Assembly (NCBI RefSeq): GCF_028993615.1 | Contig: NZ_CP118632.1 | Location: 1,302,001-1,366,000 of the forward strand | DNA: 64,000 bases | Source of the DNA: Herbaspirillum sp. WKF16 | GTDB taxonomy: Bacteria; Pseudomonadota; Gammaproteobacteria; Burkholderiales; Burkholderiaceae_D | Direction: 5' to 3' | Shown: positions 42,731-49,732 of the stretch, piece by piece | Layout of the letters: each line of letters begins with the position of its first letter | How positions within the stretch are numbered: position 1 is the stretch's first letter | The notes under the pieces: model-generated | Database searches by the model: none | Seen by the model: the letters and a program-made list of their open reading frames with translations, nothing else | Told to the model about the DNA's origin: nothing | Translations under genes and position numbers: made by a program

Positions 42731-44326
42731 CTACTGAGAAATCTTCCGTCGGCCTTCCTGGGAGCGTGCTTCATCATACTGGCGCTTCAAGCGTTCGAGA
42801 AAATTCTCTGGAAAATCAGCAGCTTCCGCGATTGCAAACCATTTTTCCGCTGTAATGACCTGAGATGCGATCAGATGGAGAAGTTGTACGTGAGATTCGA
42901 GCGCGAGTTTGCTCTTGAAAATGAGCTGACAGAGACGTTGCGTACCCAGTGTTTCTTGTAAAACGTCTCCGTATTCAAAGCCATCCTCCATCTCGATTGA
43001 AACACTAGTGGCTGGATTGCGGGACTTGATAAACAAATCGCCGATGCCGAGTTCTCGATTGAAATCGTCGATATTGGAAATCGTTCCCAAGGCAATGACG
43101 TTTTCAATTAAAGCCATATCTGTGTCATCAATGGTTGGAGACACGATGCGGACAATGATGTCGTCGATGAATGAGGCCCCAATCGCGTAGCCAATTAGCA
43201 GACAATCTTCGCTGTATTTGGCAATGGTCTGACGTGCGGTAAAAAGCGTCTCAAAAACGATCCTCTTGTATCCCTGCGCATGCGCTGATTCGACCGAGGG
43301 GAAAAGCGGCAGTCTCCTTATCGATTCAGGTACTCCGTCTGAGCCCAGTACCAAGCCAGGGCGTCCGGGAACTCTCGCTGCCGGCCCGACGTGGTCAGTC
43401 ATTCGAAGAATGTCGGCGGCAACTTCGAGGGCGTCGAAGCGATTTATCCTAGGGACGCCCAACACTATCAGACCTTTGTGGCAGTCTTGCAATGCAGGGG
43501 CGAGCGCCGCAATTATTGCTTTCGGTATAGCTGGTTCTGAGGGAGGGAGCGAAACCAGCTGAGGAGCTACCTCCTTGCGTGCTCTTTCTGAGTAGGCCGA
43601 AAGTTCTCCCATTTCTGTTACCTGGCCGAAGACTCCGGTGAACAGGGTGTTTGCTACGACGGAGGTATGGTCCAACAACAGTAGGACGTCGTCATACATT
43701 GTCCTAGCGCTCGGAGTGTTCAAAAGGATGGCAATGCGATAGCCATGCCGCTCAACCAGAATACGTGCGCGCTCCAATTTGCCTGCATGTAAGCTCCATT
43801 CATCCTGGTTCAAATGAAAGCAACCCAAGACGAGCAACGTTCCAGAGGGGGCTTTAAGGAGCGCTTCTGACCAAATTCCTTCTTCGCCGATAACCAGCGG
43901 TCGTTGATGTCCCGTAGCCTGCTCAGTGTAAATGAGTGAACCTTCAGTCCCAGTGTCGAAATTGTCCAGGAGCGCTGAGATTGCATCGGGAGACGGTGTC
44001 AGATAAATCCCCGGCGCTGGCCCTGATGGCCAAACCTTGAGTGCCGGTGATGTCGTCGCGCGTAGAGTTTTGAGGAGGAGTTCTGGTGAAAATGCAGGGG
44101 GGCCGATGTCCATCTCAATTCGGCGCGCCAGTCGATTGGCTGCACTTTCATCAAATTGGCACGCTAAAACTTTATCTGGAGATTTGCTGACCACCGACCA
44201 ATTTCGGAGACCAGGGACCGCCGCTATAAGGTTGAGTGATTTTTCGTGGCCTAGGGGGCGAGCGCTGTTGCGTTCGAATAGCTCGCGCAGGGACTTGGCC
44301 AGCAGTTTAAGTTGCTGAATATCCAT
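42731..44326 (-). CDS. Hypothetical protein with N-terminal glyoxalase-superfamily-like helix
   Basis: A 531-residue protein starting at ATG 44326 (MDIQQLKLLAKSLRELFERN) behind TGGAGAAACC. The first ~65 residues match a short helical motif seen at the start of many plasmid/island proteins (LKxxAKxLR...LxH..aL.l.A...G.R.W), here ending VPGLRNWSVVSKSP. The rest is alpha/beta, with stretches like GTLLVLGCFHLNQDEWSLHA and FDALEVAADILRMTDHVGPA, and I recognise no domain. It is flanked by the Lamassu-like operon and decayed metabolic genes. Function unknown. Confidence 0.55.
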   Translation of the reverse strand: MDIQQLKLLAKSLRELFERNSARPLGHEKSLNLIAAVPGLRNWSVVSKSPDKVLACQFDESAANRLARRIEMDIGPPAFSPELLLKTLRATTSPALKVWPSGPAPGIYLTPSPDAISALLDNFDTGTEGSLIYTEQATGHQRPLVIGEEGIWSEALLKAPSGTLLVLGCFHLNQDEWSLHAGKLERARILVERHGYRIAILLNTPSARTMYDDVLLLLDHTSVVANTLFTGVFGQVTEMGELSAYSERARKEVAPQLVSLPPSEPAIPKAIIAALAPALQDCHKGLIVLGVPRINRFDALEVAADILRMTDHVGPAARVPGRPGLVLGSDGVPESIRRLPLFPSVESAHAQGYKRIVFETLFTARQTIAKYSEDCLLIGYAIGASFIDDIIVRIVSPTIDDTDMALIENVIALGTISNIDDFNRELGIGDLFIKSRNPATSVSIEMEDGFEYGDVLQETLGTQRLCQLIFKSKLALESHVQLLHLIASQVITAEKWFAIAEAADFPENFLERLKRQYDEARSQEGRRKISQ

Positions 44327-44545
44327 TGGTTTCTCCAGGCGGTATATCCGGTGCACGCTTTGCGGGGCCGCCCTAAGAAATCAATCGATAGGAGGAATCC
44401 GGTTCAAACAATCGTCTTCGCCATACCCAGAAGGGCGCGTGCGGGAGGCGACGATAGGCCTTCGGACGATTATACGAGAATTAGAGTGCTGGAGGAGGGG
44501 TGATAGCAAGACGGTTGCCTAGATGAGCAGGGGCGCCTTGCCTAT

Positions 44546-44833
44546 CCGAGCTCCTCTCATCAATTCCGCGAACTGATTCCGCAGCTGGCCGAGCGTTTTC
44601 ACGTGATTGCTCCCGACTTGCCTGGTTTCGGTTTCACGGAGGTGCCTGAGGACCAAAACTACGTTTACACATTTGATGCGATGGCTAAGACATTGGAGGC
44701 ATTCGTGGATAGCGTTGGCCTGAAGACCTATGCGATGTACGTCTTCGACTATGGCGCGCCGACCGGCCTGCGCTTAGCTGTCGCTCATCCCGAACGAGTA
44801 ACTGGCTTCGTCTCGCAAAACGGTAATGCCTAA
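44546..44833 (+). pseudogene. Internal fragment of an alpha/beta hydrolase
   Basis: Frame reads PSSSHQFRELIPQLAERFHV on to APDLPGFGFTEVP and LKTYAMYVFDYGAPTGLRLA, ending ERVTGFVSQNGNA at a stop. This is the middle of a haloalkane-dehalogenase-like alpha/beta hydrolase, including the nucleophile Asp region (VFDYGAP). About 35 N-terminal and more than 150 C-terminal residues are missing. A probable remnant of a catabolic cluster. Confidence 0.65.
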
Positions 44834-45086
44834 GTACATCGGCCAACGCATCATTGAAGTGATTGGTAAGTAAGGGCGCGCCGTCACTGGCGACACCTGC
44901 ACAACCAACGCCACGTTTGTCTCCCTTGCCATGGCAACAGGCCGAGGGGACAGCGTGGCGTTGGCGCATTCTGAGCAAACCTAATGGTCAGCAAGTACAA
45001 CAGGACTTTTGAGCACTTATCTCGGATTTGAAGAGCGGTCGGCTATTTAGAGTAGCTGCCACCCCAACTCAGTACGGAATCCCGAG

Positions 45087-45326
45087 ATGACACAAGTAAA
45101 AGCATGGGCCGCCTTCGAAGCCGGCCAGGAGCTCAAGCCCTTCACCTACGAACTGAGTGCTCCAGAATCGGAAGAAGTGGAAATCGAAGTCAGCAACTGC
45201 GGCGTCTGCCATACCGACCTAGTCTTCATAGACAACGAATGGGGCATGACTCCATATCCTTTCGTCCCAGGCCACGAAATCGTCGGGCGTATTACTTGCC
45301 CGTGCTTATTGATGATTGAGACATAG
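45087..45326 (+). pseudogene. 5' fragment of a zinc alcohol dehydrogenase
   Basis: Begins at ATG 45087 (MTQVKAWAAFEAGQELKPFT). It contains the zinc and GroES-like blocks CGVCHTDLVFIDNEWGMTPY and PFVPGHEIVGRI, then departs from the family and stops at 45324. Only about 73 of ~350 residues are left, and the Rossmann domain is gone. Together with the preceding fragment this marks a decayed insertion. Confidence 0.65.
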
Positions 45327-45363
45327 ACCATGTAGCTCCTTCCATGCTTTCCAACAGGCTCGG

Positions 45364-45783
45364 CTAAGCCTGATCCGGCTTCAGTTCGGCGACTCTGCCT
45401 TCGATGATTGCCCGACGGATGTCTTCTTCTGTGCGAGGAGGTGTTGAGGTTAAGTCTGCAAGCGCTACTACGCGCCGCAGCGGAGCAATCAAGTTTTCGG
45501 TAGATACAGACTCTCTCTTCCGAAGACGTCTCAGCGCTCTGTCAATCATGGTTTCCACGGCGCTGACTGGACGAATGGTCTCGGTCCTGTCTGTTAGAGT
45601 CAGCTCAATATTGAGAGCGGTAGCCAGCCGGCACCAGGCACCAATAGGCACGTGGCCAGAACCTCTCAGGGCGGCAGCCACTAGATCGATCTTTACGTTC
45701 GATTGACGCGATAACTCCCATTCGGAAAGTCCTCGCTCATTGGCCAAAGCTTTAAGTGTTTTTCCAAGATCAATCTCATTCAC
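45364..45783 (-). CDS. hipB: HipB-like antitoxin/regulator
   Basis: A 139-residue protein starting at GTG 45783, overlapping the hipA stop (GTGA), so the two are coupled. The HTH covers about residues 4-62 (LKALANERGLSEWELSRQSN to ATALNIELTL). The C-terminal tail DLTSTPPRTEEDIRRAI then AELKPDQA is shared with the frameshifted gene at 20097-20563. Order is hipA before hipB, the reverse of E. coli. HipB-type proteins neutralise HipA and repress the operon. Confidence 0.75.
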   Translation of the reverse strand: MNEIDLGKTLKALANERGLSEWELSRQSNVKIDLVAAALRGSGHVPIGAWCRLATALNIELTLTDRTETIRPVSAVETMIDRALRRLRKRESVSTENLIAPLRRVVALADLTSTPPRTEEDIRRAIIEGRVAELKPDQA

Positions 45784-47120
45784 GGTGCACCTCGAAGTGC
45801 TGGCTTACGAACTAAAAGGCTATCTGCCGTTTTTTGCATCCAGTCGATTCTCGTGCGGACAACGTCAGAAATTTTACTGACCAGCGCTAGTTCTCCCTGA
45901 CTGTAAATAGCAGCATCAACGAGACGCTCATAATGTCTTTGTGCAGCTGCCGCCAATCTTTCCATCTCAAGCGCCATCAAGCGACTGGAGAAATTGGCAT
46001 CTTCAGAGAAGCGAATCATTGTGGTTTGAGTCACATCTTCGAATCTGAAGGCACCACCATAGCTCACCGCCAAATTCTGTAAGATCGCATCACCATATAC
46101 TTGCGTTGACGTGAGGTCATACATTGGCGCCGGGATCAGTCCGTCATTCGTCTGGAAGAATGAAATATTCTTTGCATGAGCGTCATTGTTGCCAATAAGA
46201 AGACTGAAAAGTGCCCATCGAATGATAAATAGGCGTCCTTCTTCAGGATTCACAAAGAACGGTTCAAGCTTGAAGAGTCTTTTGAATCCCACCCCGAAAG
46301 ATTGATTCTCCACGCATTGTTCGTACTTCTCCCAACTAGCAGCACCAACGGCTTGGCAGCCATCAATTGCATGTACACGCTCGACGTTGCCTGGTTGGAG
46401 GATGTCTGACTTTGAATTCCACACCCGGTCAAACCGTTCTATAACCAAAATTGGATCAGGAATCCGCCGGATGTGAACCTGAGCTACCGGTAACCCCATT
46501 GCTCCAGCTAGGGACATGCAGTAATGCTCATTTGCCACCATAAATGGAGTTGCCGGATCACGGGCCTCTGGCTTGATGATGTGAGTTGAATTCAAACTCC
46601 CGTCTAGCAAATACAGATTCCCTTCCTTCATTCCCACCTGCATTTTGTCCTGAGTGCCGGCGAGGCTTTGGTAGAAGCGACCATGCCAGAGGGAGAACGG
46701 AATGCTGCTTCTGTTGGTTACTCGGGCTGCTAGTTCATCGTCCGATAGATGACTGAAGACCGGAGAGATACTGGTAGAGGGATTGGGCTCGTCATCTTGA
46801 CATAGCAGGCTAAAAGCACCGGCAGGTTCGTGACCACAGGTCTGAACCATGGCTAATACATTTGCAGAAGATAGCTTGTTTCGGATCGCTCCAATTTTTC
46901 GCATTTGTCCTTCTGGTAGCAGATTCGCAAGATAGCTTGCAATCTTCTGAGAAGAAATACCGTCATTGAAAAGAGGTAAGTGCGGCGACAACGCGAACGC
47001 TTCTGGGCGATGCTTCCATTGCGCATCGTAGTGAAAAGCGAGGTCGCCTTTGCGAAGGTCGCAATGAAAAAAACCGACCGAATGGCTGGATGAGCTGATT
47101 TGAAACTGACGTTGTGACAT
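45780..47120 (-). CDS. hipA: HipA-type Ser/Thr kinase toxin
   Basis: A 446-residue HipA-family kinase with start taken at ATG 47120 (MSQRQFQISSSSHSVGFFHC); a TTG at 47186 in the same frame is possible and would place the start nearer the palindrome. Motifs: SLAGTQDKMQVGM near 153-164, THIIKPEARD near 179, LVIERFDRVW near 226, the catalytic loop IGNNDAHAKNIS at 309-320, and YDLTSTQVYG near 334. HipA kinases phosphorylate aminoacyl-tRNA synthetases such as GltX and cause growth arrest and persistence. It is upstream of and overlapping hipB. Confidence 0.88.
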   Translation of the reverse strand: MSQRQFQISSSSHSVGFFHCDLRKGDLAFHYDAQWKHRPEAFALSPHLPLFNDGISSQKIASYLANLLPEGQMRKIGAIRNKLSSANVLAMVQTCGHEPAGAFSLLCQDDEPNPSTSISPVFSHLSDDELAARVTNRSSIPFSLWHGRFYQSLAGTQDKMQVGMKEGNLYLLDGSLNSTHIIKPEARDPATPFMVANEHYCMSLAGAMGLPVAQVHIRRIPDPILVIERFDRVWNSKSDILQPGNVERVHAIDGCQAVGAASWEKYEQCVENQSFGVGFKRLFKLEPFFVNPEEGRLFIIRWALFSLLIGNNDAHAKNISFFQTNDGLIPAPMYDLTSTQVYGDAILQNLAVSYGGAFRFEDVTQTTMIRFSEDANFSSRLMALEMERLAAAAQRHYERLVDAAIYSQGELALVSKISDVVRTRIDWMQKTADSLLVRKPALRGAP

Positions 47121-47235
47121 TGACGTGCTTAACTTGGGCAAAGTGCCGGAAGAGGTGAGTGCTTCTCTCGTGAGGTCACTGAGCAAGCTATCTAGCGAGC
47201 GAGGTTTAACTCTGGCGGAGAGATTTACAAATTTA

Positions 47236-47253
47236 TTCTACGAATTACGTAGA
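47236..47253. promoter_or_regulatory. Palindromic operator upstream of hipA
   Basis: TTCTACGAATTACGTAGA differs at one position from TTCTACGTATTACGTAGA at 25662-25679 upstream of the Xre gene. It lies about 115 bases before ATG 47120 (50 before TTG 47186) and has CTACG half-sites in inverted order. A shared regulator, the Xre protein or HipB, is the simplest explanation. Confidence 0.65.
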
Positions 47254-47434
47254 AATGCGGCAAGCTAATTCTTCTCCGTGCAGTGTTGACTTTGGAGGTA
47301 ATAAGCAAAACTTGCTTAAGGGGAACGACGAGTCCATGCCAAAAAAATAAAACTGCTGACCTGCGGTAAATAGTCTTCGAAAATTGAAGCGGGGAATTTC
47401 TGATTGTGCTCGGGATGAGCGAGAGGAGAGGGCG

Positions 47435-47548
47435 TGAGACAGTTGAGACACTGTCAGATGGTGCAACGTAATTAAGGAATAGTTCTTATTCTATGTTTGA
47501 GGCTGCCATTTTGAGACACTTGAGACAGTGCGCTCAGTTCCCCATAAC
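47435..47548. repeat. Right end of the island: GTGTCTCA repeats and inverted terminal motif
   Basis: Two closely spaced pairs of TGAGACA words: 47435 and 47444 (9 bases apart), then 47512 and 47521 (also 9 apart). They are followed by CCCCATAACC at 47540-47549, the inverse of the left-end motif. The pairing resembles arm-type sites flanking a core. The left end has single copies at comparable distances from its terminus. Confidence 0.65.
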
Positions 47549-47797
47549 CACCAGGTTGCCCAGCACGATGCCGTGCTTATGGCCCATGCCGCTGCGCGGC
47601 AGGATCACCGCCGCATAGCCGGGATCGGCCAGGTGGATCGCCAGGCCGGTCGGGATCAAATGGGTCGAGCCGGGGGCGATGGTCAGCGGCGCATCGATGC
47701 AGGCGCGCAGGTCCAGGCCGGCGCTGCCCGGGGTCGCATAGGCGGGCAGTTGGTCTTTCATGCGCGGGTCGAGGATCTTGATGTCGATGGTCTTCAT
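47549..47797 (-). pseudogene. dut: 5' part of the native dUTPase gene, interrupted by the island
   Basis: Starts at ATG 47797 ([20 protein letters not shown]), keeps motif 1 ([10 protein letters not shown]) and motif 2 ([18 protein letters not shown]), and is cut after codon 83. The frame continues into island DNA for a few codons (VMGN) and stops at 47534. It is 53 bases downstream of coaBC, the usual Betaproteobacterial order, so its promoter signals remain. Any product is an 87-residue fragment lacking the catalytic motif 3 and the C-terminal loop. Confidence 0.92.
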
Positions 47798-47850
47798 GGA
47801 TGCAGATAGGAGTGAAAAGGCACGGCCCGCGATGGCGGGCCGTGTCGGGT

Positions 47851-49047
47851 TCAGGACGCCATGCGGCGCGCGATCTCGCGCACCAGCTGGCGTGCCAGGG
47901 TCTGCTTGTCCGCGCGCGGCAGGCTGGTGTGGCCTTGCTCGTCGAACAGCGTCAGTGAGTTGTCGTCGCGGCCGAAGGTCTGGTGGCCGATGTTGCCGAC
48001 CAGGAGTGGAATGTTCTTCCTGGCCCGCTTGGCCGCGCCGTATTGTTCAAGATTCTCGGACTCCGCCGCGAAGCCCACGCAATACGGGCGGCGTGGCAGG
48101 GCGGCGACCTCGGCCAGGATGTCGGGGTTCTGCGCGAACTCCAGGCGCAGCGTATCGTCGTCGGCGTTCTTCTTCAGCTTGCGCGCGCTGGCGTTGGCCA
48201 CGCGCCAGTCGGCCACCGCCGCCACCGCCACGAACAGGTCCTGGCCGGCGACGTTGGCCATCACCGCGTCATGCATCTGCTGCGCGGTCTGCACATCGAT
48301 CCTGAGCACGCCGTAGGGCGCTTCCAGCGCGGTCGGGCCGGACACCAGCGTGACCTCGGCGCCGGCTTCGCGCGCCGCGCGCGCCACCGCGTAGCCCATC
48401 TTGCCGGACGAGAGATTGGTGATGCCGCGCACCGGGTCGATCGGTTCGAACGTGGGGCCGGCTGTGAGCAGCACGCGGCGTCCGGCCAGCAGCTTGGGCT
48501 GGAAGGCGGCGATGATTTCTTCCATCAGCTGCGCCGGTTCCAGCATGCGTCCTTCGCCCATCTCGCCGCAAGCCTGCGCGCCGGCGTCGGGGCCGAGCAG
48601 CAGGATGCCGTCTTCGCGCAGCCGGCGCGCGTTGCGCTGCGTGGCCGGGTTCTGCCACATCTCCACGTTCATGGCCGGCGCCACCATCAGCGGCACATGC
48701 GCCGGGCGGGCCACGCACAGTGTGGAGAGCAGGTCGTCGCAGGCGCCGTGCGCCAGCTTGGACATGAAATCGGTGGAGCAGGGGACGATCACGACGGCGT
48801 CGGCGTCGCGGGTGAGATTGATGTGCGGCATGTTGTTCTCCATGCGCGCATCCCACTGGTCGGTGTAGACGGTGTTGCCGGTCAGCGCCTGCATGGTCAC
48901 CGCGGTGATGAACTGCGTGGCGGCCTGGGTCATGATCACCTGCACCGACGCGCCGGCGCGGCCGAGTTCGCGCGCCAGCATCGCGGCCTTGTAGCAGGCC
49001 ACGCCGCCGGTCAGGCCGAGTACGATTTTCTTGCCAGCCAGATCCAT
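47851..49047 (-). CDS. coaBC: Bifunctional phosphopantothenoylcysteine decarboxylase/synthetase
   Basis: Two steps of coenzyme A synthesis: CoaB couples Cys to 4'-phosphopantothenate (CTP-dependent) and CoaC decarboxylates the product with FMN. 398 residues, normal size. The N-terminal CoaC half shows [20 protein letters not shown], the catalytic His in [11 protein letters not shown] (75), PAMNVEMW (124-131) and the flap Cys 160 in [12 protein letters not shown]. CoaB begins near 190 with [20 protein letters not shown] and [10 protein letters not shown]. It is the gene upstream of dut in this operon; the coupling is now broken by the island. Confidence 0.95.
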   Translation of the reverse strand: MDLAGKKIVLGLTGGVACYKAAMLARELGRAGASVQVIMTQAATQFITAVTMQALTGNTVYTDQWDARMENNMPHINLTRDADAVVIVPCSTDFMSKLAHGACDDLLSTLCVARPAHVPLMVAPAMNVEMWQNPATQRNARRLREDGILLLGPDAGAQACGEMGEGRMLEPAQLMEEIIAAFQPKLLAGRRVLLTAGPTFEPIDPVRGITNLSSGKMGYAVARAAREAGAEVTLVSGPTALEAPYGVLRIDVQTAQQMHDAVMANVAGQDLFVAVAAVADWRVANASARKLKKNADDDTLRLEFAQNPDILAEVAALPRRPYCVGFAAESENLEQYGAAKRARKNIPLLVGNIGHQTFGRDDNSLTLFDEQGHTSLPRADKQTLARQLVREIARRMAS

Positions 49048-49116
49048 GTGTTGCTCCTTGCTTCCGGAATGAAGCGAAGCGCGAGGGCTTCGCGAGCGAA
49101 CCAGCGGGGCCGGTCT

Positions 49117-49644
49117 TTACTTCTTGGAAACCCGGCGCAGTTCGTCCACGACGAACAATACCGCACCTACGCAAATCGCACTATCGGCCAGGTTGAAGGC
49201 GGGCCAGTGCCAGTTACCGACGAAGACGTCGAGGAAGTCGATCACGTGGCCGTAGGCGACGCGGTCGATCACGTTGCCGATGGCGCCGCCCAGGATCAGG
49301 GCCAGCGCCCAGCAGAACATGCGCTGGCCGGGATGCTTGCGCAGCAGGTGGATGATGAACACCGCCGCGGCGATGCCGATGACGGTGAACAGGTAGCGCT
49401 GCCAGCCGCCGCTGGCGGCCAGGAAGCTGAAGGCCGCACCCTTGTTGTACACCAGCACCAGGTTGAAGAAGCCGGTCACCGGCAGCGACTCGCCGTAGTG
49501 GAACAATTTCAGGATGGTGATCTTGGAGAGCTGGTCGAGCAGCAGCACGATGGTGGCGATGCCCAGCCAGGGCAGCAGGCCCTGTGCCGAAGCAGGCGAG
49601 CCGGCCGGCCGTGCGGGAGGGGAGGAGCGCTTTTTGGTTGCCAT
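49117..49644 (-). CDS. lspA: Lipoprotein signal peptidase II
   Basis: An inner-membrane aspartic peptidase that removes signal peptides of prolipoproteins. 175 residues with four membrane helices. The catalytic Asp pair lies in [18 protein letters not shown] and [15 protein letters not shown], both intact. The N-terminal ~25 residues are basic and rich in Ser/Pro/Ala. It lies between ileS (88 bases upstream) and coaBC in the minus-strand block, the usual ileS-lspA order. Confidence 0.95.
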   Translation of the reverse strand: MATKKRSSPPARPAGSPASAQGLLPWLGIATIVLLLDQLSKITILKLFHYGESLPVTGFFNLVLVYNKGAAFSFLAASGGWQRYLFTVIGIAAAVFIIHLLRKHPGQRMFCWALALILGGAIGNVIDRVAYGHVIDFLDVFVGNWHWPAFNLADSAICVGAVLFVVDELRRVSKK

Positions 49645-49732
49645 GGGTATTGTTGTTTGAGTTGAGCGGCCCGCGCATGCCTCTGCCGAAGCTCATGCCA
49701 TGCGCGGGCCGGCTTGCCGGCGTTTCCGGGGA

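Larger units (their letters stand above)
10076..47548. mobile_element. Genomic island inserted in dut (Tn554-like recombinase module)
   Basis: A 37,473-bp insertion splitting dut after codon 83. Boundaries follow from frame reconstruction: base 47549 joined to base 10075 on the minus strand restores a continuous dUTPase. Ends carry the inverted motif GGCTATGGG (10079-10087) and GGTTATGGG (47541-47549, sharing its outermost G with dut). The island is visibly AT-richer than the flanks. It has a three-tyrosine-recombinase plus TnpC-like operon (13724-19521), its own dut gene, several nuclease and HEPN genes, a Lamassu-like operon, hipAB and several decayed genes. No phage structural, conjugation or replication genes were seen, so it is an integrative, probably non-self-transmissible island. 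No tRNA is involved. Confidence 0.92.

Noticed and set aside
47245..47466. 73-codon minus-strand frame at the right end of the island
   Set aside because: It overlaps the end repeats and the hipA promoter region and has no coding character.
10076..47548. Prophage origin of the island
   Set aside because: dUTPase and recombinases could suggest a phage, but there are no capsid, tail, terminase, lysis or phage replication genes.
10076..47548. Integrative conjugative element
   Set aside because: No relaxase, type IV secretion, coupling protein or partition genes were found in the island.
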